A DNA stretch of 64,000 nt, from positions 62,001 to 126,000 of the forward strand of contig FNAW01000005.1 in NCBI GenBank assembly GCA_900102115.1, in the 5' to 3' direction. The notes below the pieces were generated by a model. The model was given only the letters and a program-made list of their open reading frames with translations. It was not told where the DNA came from and did not search any database. Position 1 is the stretch's first letter, and the number at the start of each line of letters is the position of its first letter. This document shows positions 9,361 to 17,618 of the stretch, piece by piece. The position numbers were made by a program, and so were the translations under genes. The stretch comes from Blastococcus fimeti (GTDB taxonomy: Bacteria > Actinomycetota > Actinomycetes > Mycobacteriales > Geodermatophilaceae).

Positions 9361-9460
9361 GCCCCTCGACCTCGCTCAATCACTAGCTGTGCAACCTTGT
9401 CACACGATTCGTGACCGCTGGAACCCCAGACGGCGAGGTTTTGGGCCGGATCGGAGCCGC

Positions 9461-10579
9461 TCAGAACGCGTAGCGGATCCGCAGCCAGGGCGCGTGCTGC
9501 CCGACCAGTCGTTGCAGTCGCTGTACCCCGTCGCGCTTGACGTCGTTCCGGTAGCGGACGTTGTCCTGACCGTTCTGGCTGCGCTTGGGTTGCTGCAGGT
9601 CCGGCCGCCAGAGCAGCTCCTCGGCCGACGGGTGCCAGCCCAGGTTGACCTCGTGCAGGTCGCGGTTGTGGGTGAGCAGGATGACCTCGGCGGCGGCCTG
9701 CGCCTTGGCCGCGGGGGACAGCTCGTCGTCCAGTCGCTGTAACAACGCAGCCCAGGCCGCCTCCCAGCCGTCGCGCAGCACGACCGGTGAGAGGTTGAGG
9801 TGCACCTCGTAGCCGGCCTCGACGAAGTCGTCCACCGCGGCGATGCGCTCGGCCACCCGGCTGGTGCGGATGTCGAGCAGCTGCGCGTCGTCCTCCGGCA
9901 TGACGGAGAACCGGATGCGCGTGCGCCCGGCCGGGTCGAGGTCGAGCAGCTGCCGGTTGACGTACTTGGTCGCGAAGGACGCCTTGGCGGTGGGCAGCTC
10001 CCGGAAGGTGGCGATCAGGTCGGCGACGTTGTCGCTCACCAGCGCGTCGACCGAGCAGTCGCTGTTCTCCCCGAGGTCGTAGACCCAGCTGTCCGGATCG
10101 GCCTGGTCAGGCTCGGGCTTGGGGCCCTGCCGGGCGACGTGGCGCCGCAGGTAGCCGGTGATCTGCTCGATGTTGGTGAACACGGTGATCGGGTTGGCGA
10201 AGCCCTTGCGCCGGGGGACGTAGCAGTAGGCGCAGGCCATCGCGCAGCCGTTGGCGGTCGACGGGGCGATCCAGTTCGCCGACCGGCCGTTGGGGCGGGC
10301 GGACAGCGACTTCTTGACGCCGAGCACGAGCGTCTCGGTCTTCACCCGGACCCAGCGCTCGACGTTGCCCTCGTTGCCGTGGAGGTCCGGAATCTGCCAG
10401 TGGGAGGGCACCTCGACGAGCTCGGCGTCCGGGAAGCGGCCCAGCACCTGCCGGCCCCGGGGGCTGCCGGCGGCGGCGGGCTCGGCGTAGATGCGGCGCA
10501 CCTGCAGCAGCCGGTTCGGGGGCGGGGGGGTCGGGGGCGGCTCGGGGTCGAAGAGCGTCAGCGGCTCGGCCGGTGCCAT
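9461..10579 (-). CDS. Spore photoproduct lyase family radical SAM protein
   Basis: This 372-residue protein carries the radical-SAM cluster CAMACAYC near residues 111-118 (CxxxCxxC, the spacing used by spore photoproduct lyases) within NGCAMACAYCYVPRR. Around it are the family stretches FATKYVNRQLL, RIRFSVMPEDDAQLLD and HLNLSPVV. Bacillus enzymes of this class repair the thymine dimer of UV-irradiated spores using S-adenosylmethionine. Actinobacterial members are a distinct family whose role is less clear, and DNA repair is inferred. The N-terminus has a proline-rich stretch at about 12-21. The gene diverges from the alcohol dehydrogenase across about 140 bases that must hold both promoters; no clear boxes were found there. 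Confidence 0.82.
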   Translation of the reverse strand: MAPAEPLTLFDPEPPPTPPPPNRLLQVRRIYAEPAAAGSPRGRQVLGRFPDAELVEVPSHWQIPDLHGNEGNVERWVRVKTETLVLGVKKSLSARPNGRSANWIAPSTANGCAMACAYCYVPRRKGFANPITVFTNIEQITGYLRRHVARQGPKPEPDQADPDSWVYDLGENSDCSVDALVSDNVADLIATFRELPTAKASFATKYVNRQLLDLDPAGRTRIRFSVMPEDDAQLLDIRTSRVAERIAAVDDFVEAGYEVHLNLSPVVLRDGWEAAWAALLQRLDDELSPAAKAQAAAEVILLTHNRDLHEVNLGWHPSAEELLWRPDLQQPKRSQNGQDNVRYRNDVKRDGVQRLQRLVGQHAPWLRIRYAF

Positions 10580-10722
10580 GTCAGGTCCAGCGTGCTGCCG
10601 AGTGGCGGCATTCCGGCGGGTGACGTGGCGCTCCTGCCGGTTTCGCCACCACGGCCCCGGGCACTGCGACCAGGAGCGACGCTGCGCCGACGGCGCGCGC
10701 GCTCGAGACGGACGGTGGACCC

Positions 10723-11907
10723 ATGAAGGCAGTGACCTGGCACGGACAGCGGGACGTACGCGTCGAGGAGGTGCCCGACCCGTTCGTGCAGGAGCCGACG
10801 GACGCGGTCATCCGGGTCACCACGTCGAACATCTGCGGCTCGGACCTGCACCTGTACGAGCCCCTGTCGCCGTTCATGGGCGTGGGCAACATCCTCGGCC
10901 ACGAGAACATGGGCCAGGTCGTGGAGGTCGGCTCGGCGGTCGGCACCCTGAAGGTCGGCGACCGCGTCTCCATCCCGTTCCAGATCTCCTGCGGGCACTG
11001 CTGGATGTGCCAGCAGCAGCTCTACACGCAGTGCGAGACCACCCAGGTGCGCGAGCACGGCACGGGCGCGGCGCTGTTCGGCTTCTCGAAGCTCTACGGC
11101 GAGGTCGCCGGTGGCCAGGCCGAGTACCTGCGGGTGCCGCAGGCGCAGTTCACCCACATCCCGCTGCCGGAGGGGCCGGCCGACGACCGGTTCGCCTACC
11201 TCTCGGACATCCTGCCCACGGCGTGGCAGGGCGTGGAGTACGCCGCCGTCCCCGAGGGCGGCACGCTCGTGGTCCTGGGCCTCGGCCCGATCGGTGACTT
11301 CGCCTGCCGGATCGCCCAGCACAAGGGCTACCGGGTCATCGGCGTCGACCTGGTCCCCGAGCGGCTCGCGCGGGTCCGTGCGCGGGGCATCGAGGTGGTG
11401 GACCTGAACGAGGTCGAGGAGATCGGTGACGCCATCCGGGACATGACCGGCGGCCGCGGGCCCGATTCGGTGCTCGACGCCGTCGGCATGGAGGCGCACG
11501 GCTCGCCGGCCACGAGCTTCGTCCAGAAGGCGGCCGGGCTGCTGCCCAAGGCCGTCTCCGCGCCGATCATGGAGCACGCCGGCGTCGACCGGCTCAACGC
11601 GCTGTACTCGGCGATCGACATCGTCCGCCGCGGCGGCACCATCTCGCTGTCGGGTGTCTACGGCGGCGCCGCCGACCCGATGCCGCTGATGACGATGTTC
11701 GACAAGCAGATCCAGCTGCGCATGGGCCAGTGCAACATCAAGCGCTGGATCCCGGAGATCATGCCGCTGCTCACCGACGCCGACCCGCTCGGCGTGGACG
11801 ACTTCGCCACGCACCGCGTGCCGCTGTCCGAGGCCCCGGAGATGTACCGCAAGTTCCAGAAGAAGGAAGACGGCGTCGTGAAGGTGCAGCTCAAGCCCGA
11901 GCTCTGA
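10723..11907 (+). CDS. Zinc-dependent alcohol/formaldehyde dehydrogenase (MDR family)
   Basis: The product has 394 residues. Catalytic-zinc ligands are visible at ICGSD (Cys38) and GHENMG (His near 60). The structural-zinc Cys cluster [15 protein letters not shown] lies near 90-104 and the NAD-binding loop [12 protein letters not shown] near 185. This resembles the glutathione-independent formaldehyde dehydrogenase / threonine dehydrogenase-like branch that uses NAD(P)+. The physiological alcohol or aldehyde is not determined. ATG 10723 follows GGACGGTGGACCC, a weak ribosome site. A perfect hairpin follows the stop codon and overlaps the start of the next gene. Confidence 0.85.
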   Translation: MKAVTWHGQRDVRVEEVPDPFVQEPTDAVIRVTTSNICGSDLHLYEPLSPFMGVGNILGHENMGQVVEVGSAVGTLKVGDRVSIPFQISCGHCWMCQQQLYTQCETTQVREHGTGAALFGFSKLYGEVAGGQAEYLRVPQAQFTHIPLPEGPADDRFAYLSDILPTAWQGVEYAAVPEGGTLVVLGLGPIGDFACRIAQHKGYRVIGVDLVPERLARVRARGIEVVDLNEVEEIGDAIRDMTGGRGPDSVLDAVGMEAHGSPATSFVQKAAGLLPKAVSAPIMEHAGVDRLNALYSAIDIVRRGGTISLSGVYGGAADPMPLMTMFDKQIQLRMGQCNIKRWIPEIMPLLTDADPLGVDDFATHRVPLSEAPEMYRKFQKKEDGVVKVQLKPEL

Positions 11908-11915
11908 GCCGCATC

Positions 11916-11950
11916 GCTCACCGGCGCAGTGCGACACTGCGCCGGTGAGC
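11916..11950 (+). promoter_or_regulatory. Perfect 16-bp hairpin overlapping the pxpA start codon
   Basis: GCTCACCGGCGCAGTG at 11916-11931 pairs base for base with 11935-11950, leaving a 3-base loop CGA. The right arm includes the GTG start of the next gene (11945-11947). A -10-like GACACT (11933-11938) lies six bases before that start. It could be the terminator of the dehydrogenase gene, an operator over the pxpA promoter, or a translational block. There is no T-run. Confidence 0.6.
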
Positions 11951-12709
11951 AGCACCGTCGACCTCAACGCCGACCTCGGTGAGGGTTTCGGCATCTGGCG
12001 GCTGGGTGACGACGACGCCCTCCTGCAGGTCGTGACCAGCGCCAACGTGGCCTGCGGCTTCCACGCCGGCGACCCGGGCACGATGCGCCGCGTCTGCGCG
12101 GGTGCCGCGGCCGCCGGCGTCGCGGTCGGCGCCCAGGTCTCCTACCGCGACCTGGCCGGCTTCGGCCGCCGGTTCATCGACGTCGAGCCCACCGAGCTGG
12201 CCGACGACGTGCTGTACCAGCTGGCCGCCCTGGACGGGATCGCCCGCACGTCGGCGAGGCGGGTCCGCTACGTCAAGCCGCACGGGGCGCTCTACAACGC
12301 CACCGTCACGCACGAGCAGCAGGCCCGCGCCGTCGTCGACGCCGTCGTCGCCTACGACCCGGCGCTGGCCGTGCTCGGCCTGCCTGGCTCGGCGCTGCTG
12401 CGGGCGGCGGAGGCGGCCGGCCTGCGCCCGGTGCCCGAGGGTTTCGCCGACCGCGGCTACACCGCGGACGGGGGCCTGGTTCCCCGGCGCGAGCCCGGCG
12501 CGCTCGTCTCCGACCCGGCCGAGGTGGCGGCCCGGGCCGTGCGCATGGCTGTCGAGGGCACGGTGCTCGCGGTCGACGGCAGCACCGTCCGCGCCGACGT
12601 CGCCTCGATCTGCGTGCACGGCGACACCGCGGGCGCCGTCGAGCTGGCCCGGGCGGTGCGGACGGCGCTGGAGCAGGCCGGCGTCACGCTCGCGCCGTTC
12701 GCCGGCTGA
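11945..12709 (+). CDS. pxpA: 5-oxoprolinase subunit A (LamB/YcsF family)
   Basis: PxpA works with PxpB and PxpC to open 5-oxoproline (pyroglutamate) to glutamate using ATP in the cytoplasm. The 254 residues show the family hallmark [12 protein letters not shown] at the N-terminus, then [23 protein letters not shown] and ICVHGDT near the C-terminus, which line the active-site metal and substrate pocket. Length is normal for the family. GTG 11945 is the only start before [10 protein letters not shown] and lies inside a perfect hairpin; no ribosome site precedes it. pxpB and pxpC lie 1.6 kb downstream, beyond a decayed gene and a phosphatase on the other strand. Confidence 0.9.
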   Translation: MSSTVDLNADLGEGFGIWRLGDDDALLQVVTSANVACGFHAGDPGTMRRVCAGAAAAGVAVGAQVSYRDLAGFGRRFIDVEPTELADDVLYQLAALDGIARTSARRVRYVKPHGALYNATVTHEQQARAVVDAVVAYDPALAVLGLPGSALLRAAEAAGLRPVPEGFADRGYTADGGLVPRREPGALVSDPAEVAARAVRMAVEGTVLAVDGSTVRADVASICVHGDTAGAVELARAVRTALEQAGVTLAPFAG

Positions 12710-12713
12710 CGGC

Positions 12714-13031
12714 TCAGCTGGCCGCCGGCGTCTCCACCGGCTCGGGGCCGGCGCTGTCGGGTCGGTAGGTGTAGGCCGCCTCGCGGACCGCCTCGGCGAA
12801 CAGCGGGTCGACGACGAGCAGCAGCGCGCCGAGCAGCGCGAGGACGAACAGCGCCGCCTAGAGCGACAGCACGCCGATGACCACCGTGGCCGCCGTCGCC
12901 GCGACCGAGCCGACGGCGACGAGGGAGAGCCGGACCGAGCCGAAGACGTCGGCCAGCCGCCAGATGTCCGGTGTGATCAGCGCGAACACCCCCGCCGCGA
13001 TGGCGGCGGTCAGGGCGGCGGGTGGGCCGTC
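12714..13031 (-). pseudogene. Decayed membrane protein gene with in-frame TAG
   Basis: Read on the minus strand, about 56 residues with hydrophobic stretches (AAIAAGVFALITPDIWRL; SLVAVGSVAATAATVVIGVLSL) run from the phosphatase stop to a TAG at 12860-12858. The same frame then continues as AALFVLALLGALLLVV and a hydrophilic tail ending in TGA at 12714. The continuation is plainly membrane-protein-like, so the TAG looks like a nonsense mutation; TAC or TAT (Tyr) is one base away. There is no good start codon or ribosome site at the N-terminal end. I infer a shrunken remnant of a small polytopic membrane protein. A sequencing error at one base is the alternative. Confidence 0.55.
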
Positions 13032-13033
13032 GC

Positions 13034-14242
13034 TCAGATGATGAGCTGGTCCTCGGCGCCGGTACGCCACTCGACCAGGACGATGCTCGCGTCGTCCTGG
13101 AGCCGGCCGGCCTGGTGGTCCAGGACGCTGCGCATCAGGCGGCGGAGGGTCTCCGGCGGAGGGTCACCCGCGCTCTCCGCCCGGAGCACGAGGTCGGTCA
13201 GGCGCTCCTCGCCGAAGAACTCACCCGCCGGGGACCGGGCCTCGACGATGCCGTCGGTGTAGAGCAGCAGCCGATCGCCCGGGCGCAGGTGCATCTCGCA
13301 GGCCGCCACCGGCGCGCCCTGCAGCCCCAGTGGCCGGGCCGGCGTGCACGCGTGCGGCTCCACGAGGGCACCGGCGCGCAGGATCAGCGGCGGTGGGTGG
13401 CCGGCGTTCACCCAGGCGAGCCGGCCGGAGGTGAGGTCCAGCCGGGCGATCAGCGCGGTGGCGAACGCGCTGCCGGGGAACTGGCCGGCGATCACCTGGT
13501 CCATCTGCGCCGCGACGTCGGGGAGCGGCAACTCGGAGCGGCGGGCCGAGCGGTACGCCCCGAGCGCCGCGGTCGCCAGCAGGGCCGCCGGCATGCCGTG
13601 GCCGACGGCGTCGAGCACCAGCAGCTCGGCGGTGTCGCCGTTGACCGCGTAGTCGAAGGTGTCCCCGCCGATCTCGTACGAGGGCTCGAGGGCGCCGGTG
13701 ATCACGACGCGTTCGGTGCTGAAGGTCAGCGGCGGCAGCAGCTCCCACTGGATCTCGGCGGCGACGGTCAGCGGCCGGTTGCGGCGCAGGCGGGAGAAGA
13801 CGTCGCTGTAGGCGTCGCGGGTCACGGCGAGCTCGGCGACCAGCGAGGCGAAGTTCCGCGTCTCCTGCTCGGTGGCCTCGGTAACCGGACCGGCGAAGAC
13901 GAATTCGAGGACGCCGATGCGCTCCGAGCCGTCCAGCAGCGGAACCCACAGCCGGGTGTCGCCGTCGCCGGACTCCGGTGAGCGGGTGACCGACACCCGT
14001 CGGTAGGCCAGACCCCCGACCGATCCGTCGATGGAGAGGTCCTGCCGCGGGGGCACCCCTTCGCCCTGGACGGCGACGAGGGAGGACTGCTCGTAGTCGG
14101 TGAGGTAGACGACCGTCTCCTCGGCCCCGAGCATCCGCCCGTGCTGCTGGACGACGGCGCCGAACCGGTGCGCCGGCAGGTGGTGCGAGACCCGCAGCAG
14201 CGACCGCAGCGGGTCGTCCTCGGCCGAGGGCAGGGCGTTCAT
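13034..14242 (-). CDS. GAF-PP2C (SpoIIE-type) serine phosphatase
   Basis: This 402-residue protein has an N-terminal GAF-like sensor domain (about 25-160) and a PP2C phosphatase domain (about 180-402). The catalytic metal motifs are GGDTFDYAV, LDAVGHGMPAALLA, NAGHPPPL, LLYTDGIVEARS and DDASIVLVEW. It is the second RsbU/SpoIIE-like phosphatase in the window, lacking the PAS domain of the one at 7687-9360. The likely role is dephosphorylation of an anti-sigma-factor antagonist. I chose ATG 14242 (MNALPSAEDDP) preceded by CCGGGG; the longer open frame upstream is low-complexity. It diverges from pxpB with under 80 bases between starts. Confidence 0.87.
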   Translation of the reverse strand: MNALPSAEDDPLRSLLRVSHHLPAHRFGAVVQQHGRMLGAEETVVYLTDYEQSSLVAVQGEGVPPRQDLSIDGSVGGLAYRRVSVTRSPESGDGDTRLWVPLLDGSERIGVLEFVFAGPVTEATEQETRNFASLVAELAVTRDAYSDVFSRLRRNRPLTVAAEIQWELLPPLTFSTERVVITGALEPSYEIGGDTFDYAVNGDTAELLVLDAVGHGMPAALLATAALGAYRSARRSELPLPDVAAQMDQVIAGQFPGSAFATALIARLDLTSGRLAWVNAGHPPPLILRAGALVEPHACTPARPLGLQGAPVAACEMHLRPGDRLLLYTDGIVEARSPAGEFFGEERLTDLVLRAESAGDPPPETLRRLMRSVLDHQAGRLQDDASIVLVEWRTGAEDQLII

Positions 14243-14319
14243 CCCCGGAACTCTGTCACCGGACCGGTGGACCGGCGACCGCGACCACCCGGGCCGAGGT
14301 GCGGCCCTCCTGCCCCGGC

Positions 14320-14955
14320 ATGCCCGATCATGACGGCGTGGAGAGGATCGAGGTGCGGCCGTACGGGGACCGCGCCCTGCTGGTCGAGGTCGACGGGACG
14401 GCCGCGGTCGCCGCGGTGCGCCGGGCGCTCGAAGCCGGGCCACTGCCGGGGCAGCGCGACCTCGTGCCGGCCGCGCGCACCGTGCTCGTCGTCCTGGACC
14501 GGGCACCGACCGACCTCGACGTCGCGACGCTGCGCCGGCTGTCCCCGACCGCCGCCGGGCCGGAGGGCGCCGCCGCCCCGGTCACCCTGCCCGTCGTGTG
14601 GGACGGGCCCGACCTCGTTGACGTCGCCGCGCTCGTCGGCCGGGCCGTGCCCGACCTCGTGGCGGCGCTGACGGGGGTCGAGTTCACCGTCGCGTTCACT
14701 GGCTTCGCTCCCGGCTTCGGGTACCTCACCGGGCTGCCCGCGGAGCTGCAGGTGCCCCGGCGGGCCACGCCGCGCACGCGGGTGCCGGCCGGGTCGGTGG
14801 CGCTGGCCGGCCCGTACGCAGGCGTCTACCCGCGCGCCTCGCCCGGCGGCTGGCAGCTGGTGGGCCGGACCGACGCCGTCCTCTTCGACGTCGACCGCGA
14901 GCCGCCGGCCCTGCTCACGCCGGGTGCGCGGGTCCGCTTCCGTGGAGTGGGCTGA
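14320..14955 (+). CDS. pxpB: 5-oxoprolinase subunit B (allophanate hydrolase subunit 1-like)
   Basis: This subunit of the three-part 5-oxoprolinase has 211 residues if ATG 14320 is used. GTG 14338 is an equally possible start and lies closer to the usual family N-terminus, which begins at the RPYGDRALLVEV stretch. The hallmark FTGFAPGFGYLTGLP lies in the C-terminal half, followed by RTRVPAGSVALAG and YPRASPGGWQLVGRT, as in PxpB/KipI proteins. No ribosome site is obvious at either start. The stop lies one base before the likely pxpC start, so the two are co-translated. KipI-type kinase inhibition is known in Bacillus homologues, but oxoprolinase fits the context better. Confidence 0.88.
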   Translation: MPDHDGVERIEVRPYGDRALLVEVDGTAAVAAVRRALEAGPLPGQRDLVPAARTVLVVLDRAPTDLDVATLRRLSPTAAGPEGAAAPVTLPVVWDGPDLVDVAALVGRAVPDLVAALTGVEFTVAFTGFAPGFGYLTGLPAELQVPRRATPRTRVPAGSVALAGPYAGVYPRASPGGWQLVGRTDAVLFDVDREPPALLTPGARVRFRGVG

Positions 14956-14956
14956 G

Positions 14957-15808
14957 GTGCTGGCCGTGCTCGCGCCGGGGCCGCTCACGACGGTGCAGGA
15001 CCGGGGCCGCCCCGGGCACGCCGGCATCGGGGTGACCCGCTCCGGTGCGGCCGACACCGTCTCCGCCGACCTGGCCAACCGGCTGGTCGGGAACCGGCCG
15101 GAGGCGGCGGTGCTGGAGGTGACCGCGGGCGGGCTCCGGCTCCGCGCCGGGCGCACGGTGCTGGTCGCGGTGACGGGGGCGCCGGCCCCGGTGCAGATCG
15201 ACGGCCGGCCGGCGCCGTTCGCCGCGCCCACGACCCTGCGCCCCGGCGACGTGCTCGCCCTCGGACCGCCGCGCCGCGGGCTGCGCAGCTACGTCGCGGT
15301 CCGCGGCGGCATCGGCGTCCCGCCCGTGCTGGGTTCGCGGAGCACCGACACCCTCTCCGGCCTGGGCCCGCCCCCGCTGGCGGCCGGCGCCCTGCTGCCG
15401 GTCGGCGAACTGGCGGGGGAGGAGCCGTTCGTGGACGTCGCCCCCGTCGGCGCACCGCCGGACCGGCCGGTGCTGCGGGTGCTGCCCGGGCCGCGCCGCG
15501 ACTGGCTGGACGACGCGGCCTGGCTCGCGCTGACCGCGCAGGAGTGGCAGGTCGGCAACGACAGCGACCGGGTCGGGCTCCGCCTGGCCGGTCCGCACCT
15601 CGCCCGCGCCCGGGACGGCGAGTTGCCCAGCGAGGGGCTGGTGCCGGGCGCCCTGCAGGTGCCGCCCGACGGCGCCCCGGTGCTTTTCCTCGCCGACCAC
15701 CCGGTGACCGGCGGCTACCCGGTGCTCGCCGTGGTCGTCACCGCCGACCTGCCCCTGGCCGCACAGGTGCGGCCGGGGGACGGCGTGCGTTTCCGGGCGG
15801 TCGGCTGA
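14957..15808 (+). CDS. pxpC: 5-oxoprolinase subunit C (allophanate hydrolase subunit 2-like)
   Basis: This 283-residue biotin-dependent-carboxylase-like (KipA/PxpC) subunit completes the ATP-dependent 5-oxoprolinase with PxpA and PxpB. Family features visible are TTVQDRGRPGHAGIGVTRSGAAD at the N-terminus (positions 10-35), YVAVRGGI, the GNDSDRVGLRL stretch and the late HPVTGGYPVLAVV. GTG 14957 has GGAGTGGG about six bases upstream and follows the pxpB stop by one base; GTG 14942 would overlap pxpB. A short spacer leads to the phospholipase gene on the same strand. Confidence 0.88.
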   Translation: MLAVLAPGPLTTVQDRGRPGHAGIGVTRSGAADTVSADLANRLVGNRPEAAVLEVTAGGLRLRAGRTVLVAVTGAPAPVQIDGRPAPFAAPTTLRPGDVLALGPPRRGLRSYVAVRGGIGVPPVLGSRSTDTLSGLGPPPLAAGALLPVGELAGEEPFVDVAPVGAPPDRPVLRVLPGPRRDWLDDAAWLALTAQEWQVGNDSDRVGLRLAGPHLARARDGELPSEGLVPGALQVPPDGAPVLFLADHPVTGGYPVLAVVVTADLPLAAQVRPGDGVRFRAVG

Positions 15809-15853
15809 TCCGGTGCCGCTGCCGGGTCCCGGCGTCCGGGGGAGACTGTCCGG

Positions 15854-16828
15854 GTGACGCGCGTCGGCCTGGTCCTGGGTGCCGGCGGCGTGGTCGGGCA
15901 GGCCTACCACGCCGGCGTGCTGGCCGTGCTCGAGCACGACTTCGGCTTCGATCCGCGGTCGGCCGACCTGATCGTCGGCACCTCCGCGGGCTCCATCACC
16001 GGGGCACTGCTGCGGCTCGGGGTACGGGCCGAGGACCTCGCCGCGTGGACGGTGAAGGCTCCGCTCTCCGGCGACGGCGACGTGCTGCGCCAGATCGCCG
16101 AGACCGAGGTCCCCGACCTGGCCCCGTTCCGCGCGACGGAGCTGCTGCGCCTGCCCATGCGGCTGCCCGGGGTGGGGATGGTGCAGCGGGCGGTGACCCG
16201 GCCCTGGCGGTTCCGGCCGCTGGCGGCCGCACTGGCCCTGGTGGCGCCCGGCCGACGGGACATCACCGAGCAGCTGGCCGCGCTGCGGGAGCTCGAGCGG
16301 CCGGGCTGGCCCGAGGACCCGTTGTGGATCTGCGCCGTGCACCGGCACGACGGCCGCCGGGTCGTCTTCGGCCACCCCGGCACGCCCGCGGCGCCGGTCC
16401 ACCTGGCCGTCGCGGCGTCCTGCGCCGTGCCCGGCTACTTCGCACCGGTGCAGATCGGCGGGCACACCTACGTCGACGGCGGCGCCCACTCGCCGACGAA
16501 CGCGGCGCTGCTGCGGGGCGGCGCGTTCGACCTCGCCGTCGTCGTCGCACCGATGAGCGGACCCGCCGGAGCCTCGCTCAGCGTCTACGCCGCCGCCCGC
16601 AGGCACTCCGCCCGTCTCCTGCGCCAGGAGGTGCGGGCGCTCGAGGCGGCCGGCATCCCCACCGTGGTCTTCACGCCGGGTGCCGCGGAGCAGGAGGTGA
16701 TGGGCGACGACATGATGGCGCGGCACCGCCTGGACGAGGTGATCCAGCAGTCCTTCCTCGCGGCGGGCGCGCACGCCTCCCGGCCCGAGGTCGGCGAGCT
16801 GATCCGGGCCGCGGCCGGCGGTCGCTAG
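15854..16828 (+). CDS. Patatin-like phospholipase
   Basis: This 324-residue alpha/beta hydrolase of the patatin/RssA class has the oxyanion loop LGAGGVVGQAYHAG at residues 8-21, nucleophile elbow GTSAG near 43-47 and the catalytic Asp in DGGAHSPTN near 213. The expected Ser-Asp dyad is therefore complete. It has no signal peptide or membrane segment, so it should act in the cytosol or at the inner membrane face on acyl lipids. GTG 15854 follows GGGGGAGA. It lies behind pxpC on the same strand and converges with the B12 importer, with only four bases between stops. The true substrate is unknown. Confidence 0.85.
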   Translation: MTRVGLVLGAGGVVGQAYHAGVLAVLEHDFGFDPRSADLIVGTSAGSITGALLRLGVRAEDLAAWTVKAPLSGDGDVLRQIAETEVPDLAPFRATELLRLPMRLPGVGMVQRAVTRPWRFRPLAAALALVAPGRRDITEQLAALRELERPGWPEDPLWICAVHRHDGRRVVFGHPGTPAAPVHLAVAASCAVPGYFAPVQIGGHTYVDGGAHSPTNAALLRGGAFDLAVVVAPMSGPAGASLSVYAAARRHSARLLRQEVRALEAAGIPTVVFTPGAAEQEVMGDDMMARHRLDEVIQQSFLAAGAHASRPEVGELIRAAAGGR

Positions 16829-16832
16829 CGCG

Positions 16833-17618
16833 TCACCGGACCGGCAGGACGGCCGGACCGTCGGGGCCGGACACCACCCGGGCGCGCGCGCCGTAGTGCG
16901 CGGACAACGCCTCGGTGGTGAGCACCTCGGCCGCGGTGCCCTCGGCGACCACCCGGCCGCCCGCGAGCAGGGTGAGCCGGTCGGCGTACTGGCCGGCGAG
17001 GGTGAGGTCGTGCAGCGTGGTCACGACGGTGAGCCCGTCCTGCCGGCGCAGCCCGTCGAGCAGGTCGAGCACCTGTTGCGCGTGGCCGAGGTCCAGCGCG
17101 GCGGTGGGCTCGTCGAGGAACAGCACCCGCGGCCGCTGCGCCAGCGCCCGCGCCAGGACGGCGCGCTGCTGCTCGCCGCCGGAGAGGGTGACCACGAGCC
17201 GGTCGGCCAGCGCCTCGAGCTCCAGCCGCGCCATGACGTCGGCGACGACGTCCCGGTCGACCCGGCGGGGGGCGGCGAGCAGCGGGCGGTGCGGCGTGCG
17301 GCCGAGGGCGACGTACTCGAGGGTGCTGATGCCCTCGGGGAGCACCGGCAGTTGCGGGGCGTAGGCGAGCAGGCGGGCGCGCTCGCGGCGCGGCAGGCCG
17401 GTGGTCGGGACGCCGTCGATGCGCACCTGGCCCTCGTGCCGCTGCAGGCCGAGCACCGAGCGCAGCAGCGTCGACTTGCCCGAGCCGTTCGGCCCGATCA
17501 CGGCCAGCCAGCCGCCGGGCTCGACGGTGAAGCGCACCGAGTCGAGCACGCGGGTGCGGCCGTAGGCGGCGCCCAGCCCGACGACCTCGACCCGTGCGCC
17601 GCGCTGCTGCCCGGTCAT
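16833..17618 (-). CDS. btuD: Vitamin B12 ABC importer ATPase
   Basis: This 261-residue FecE/BtuD-type ATPase has Walker A IGPNGSGKST near residues 38-46, signature TLSGGEQQRAVLARALA near 134, Walker B VLFLDEPTAALD and the switch histidine in TTLHDLTLA. It energises import through the BtuC-like permease, whose stop overlaps its ATG (17618) by four bases. Sequence alone would allow an iron-siderophore or heme substrate. The cobalamin riboswitch upstream of the first gene of this three-gene operon argues for vitamin B12 or a precursor. Confidence 0.88.
   Translation of the reverse strand: MTGQQRGARVEVVGLGAAYGRTRVLDSVRFTVEPGGWLAVIGPNGSGKSTLLRSVLGLQRHEGQVRIDGVPTTGLPRRERARLLAYAPQLPVLPEGISTLEYVALGRTPHRPLLAAPRRVDRDVVADVMARLELEALADRLVVTLSGGEQQRAVLARALAQRPRVLFLDEPTAALDLGHAQQVLDLLDGLRRQDGLTVVTTLHDLTLAGQYADRLTLLAGGRVVAEGTAAEVLTTEALSAHYGARARVVSGPDGPAVLPVR

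Noticed and set aside
9395-9412. TCACACGATTCGTGA as a defined operator
   Set aside because: The palindrome is imperfect, occurs once here and matches no regulator in the window, so it is mentioned only in the phosphatase entry.
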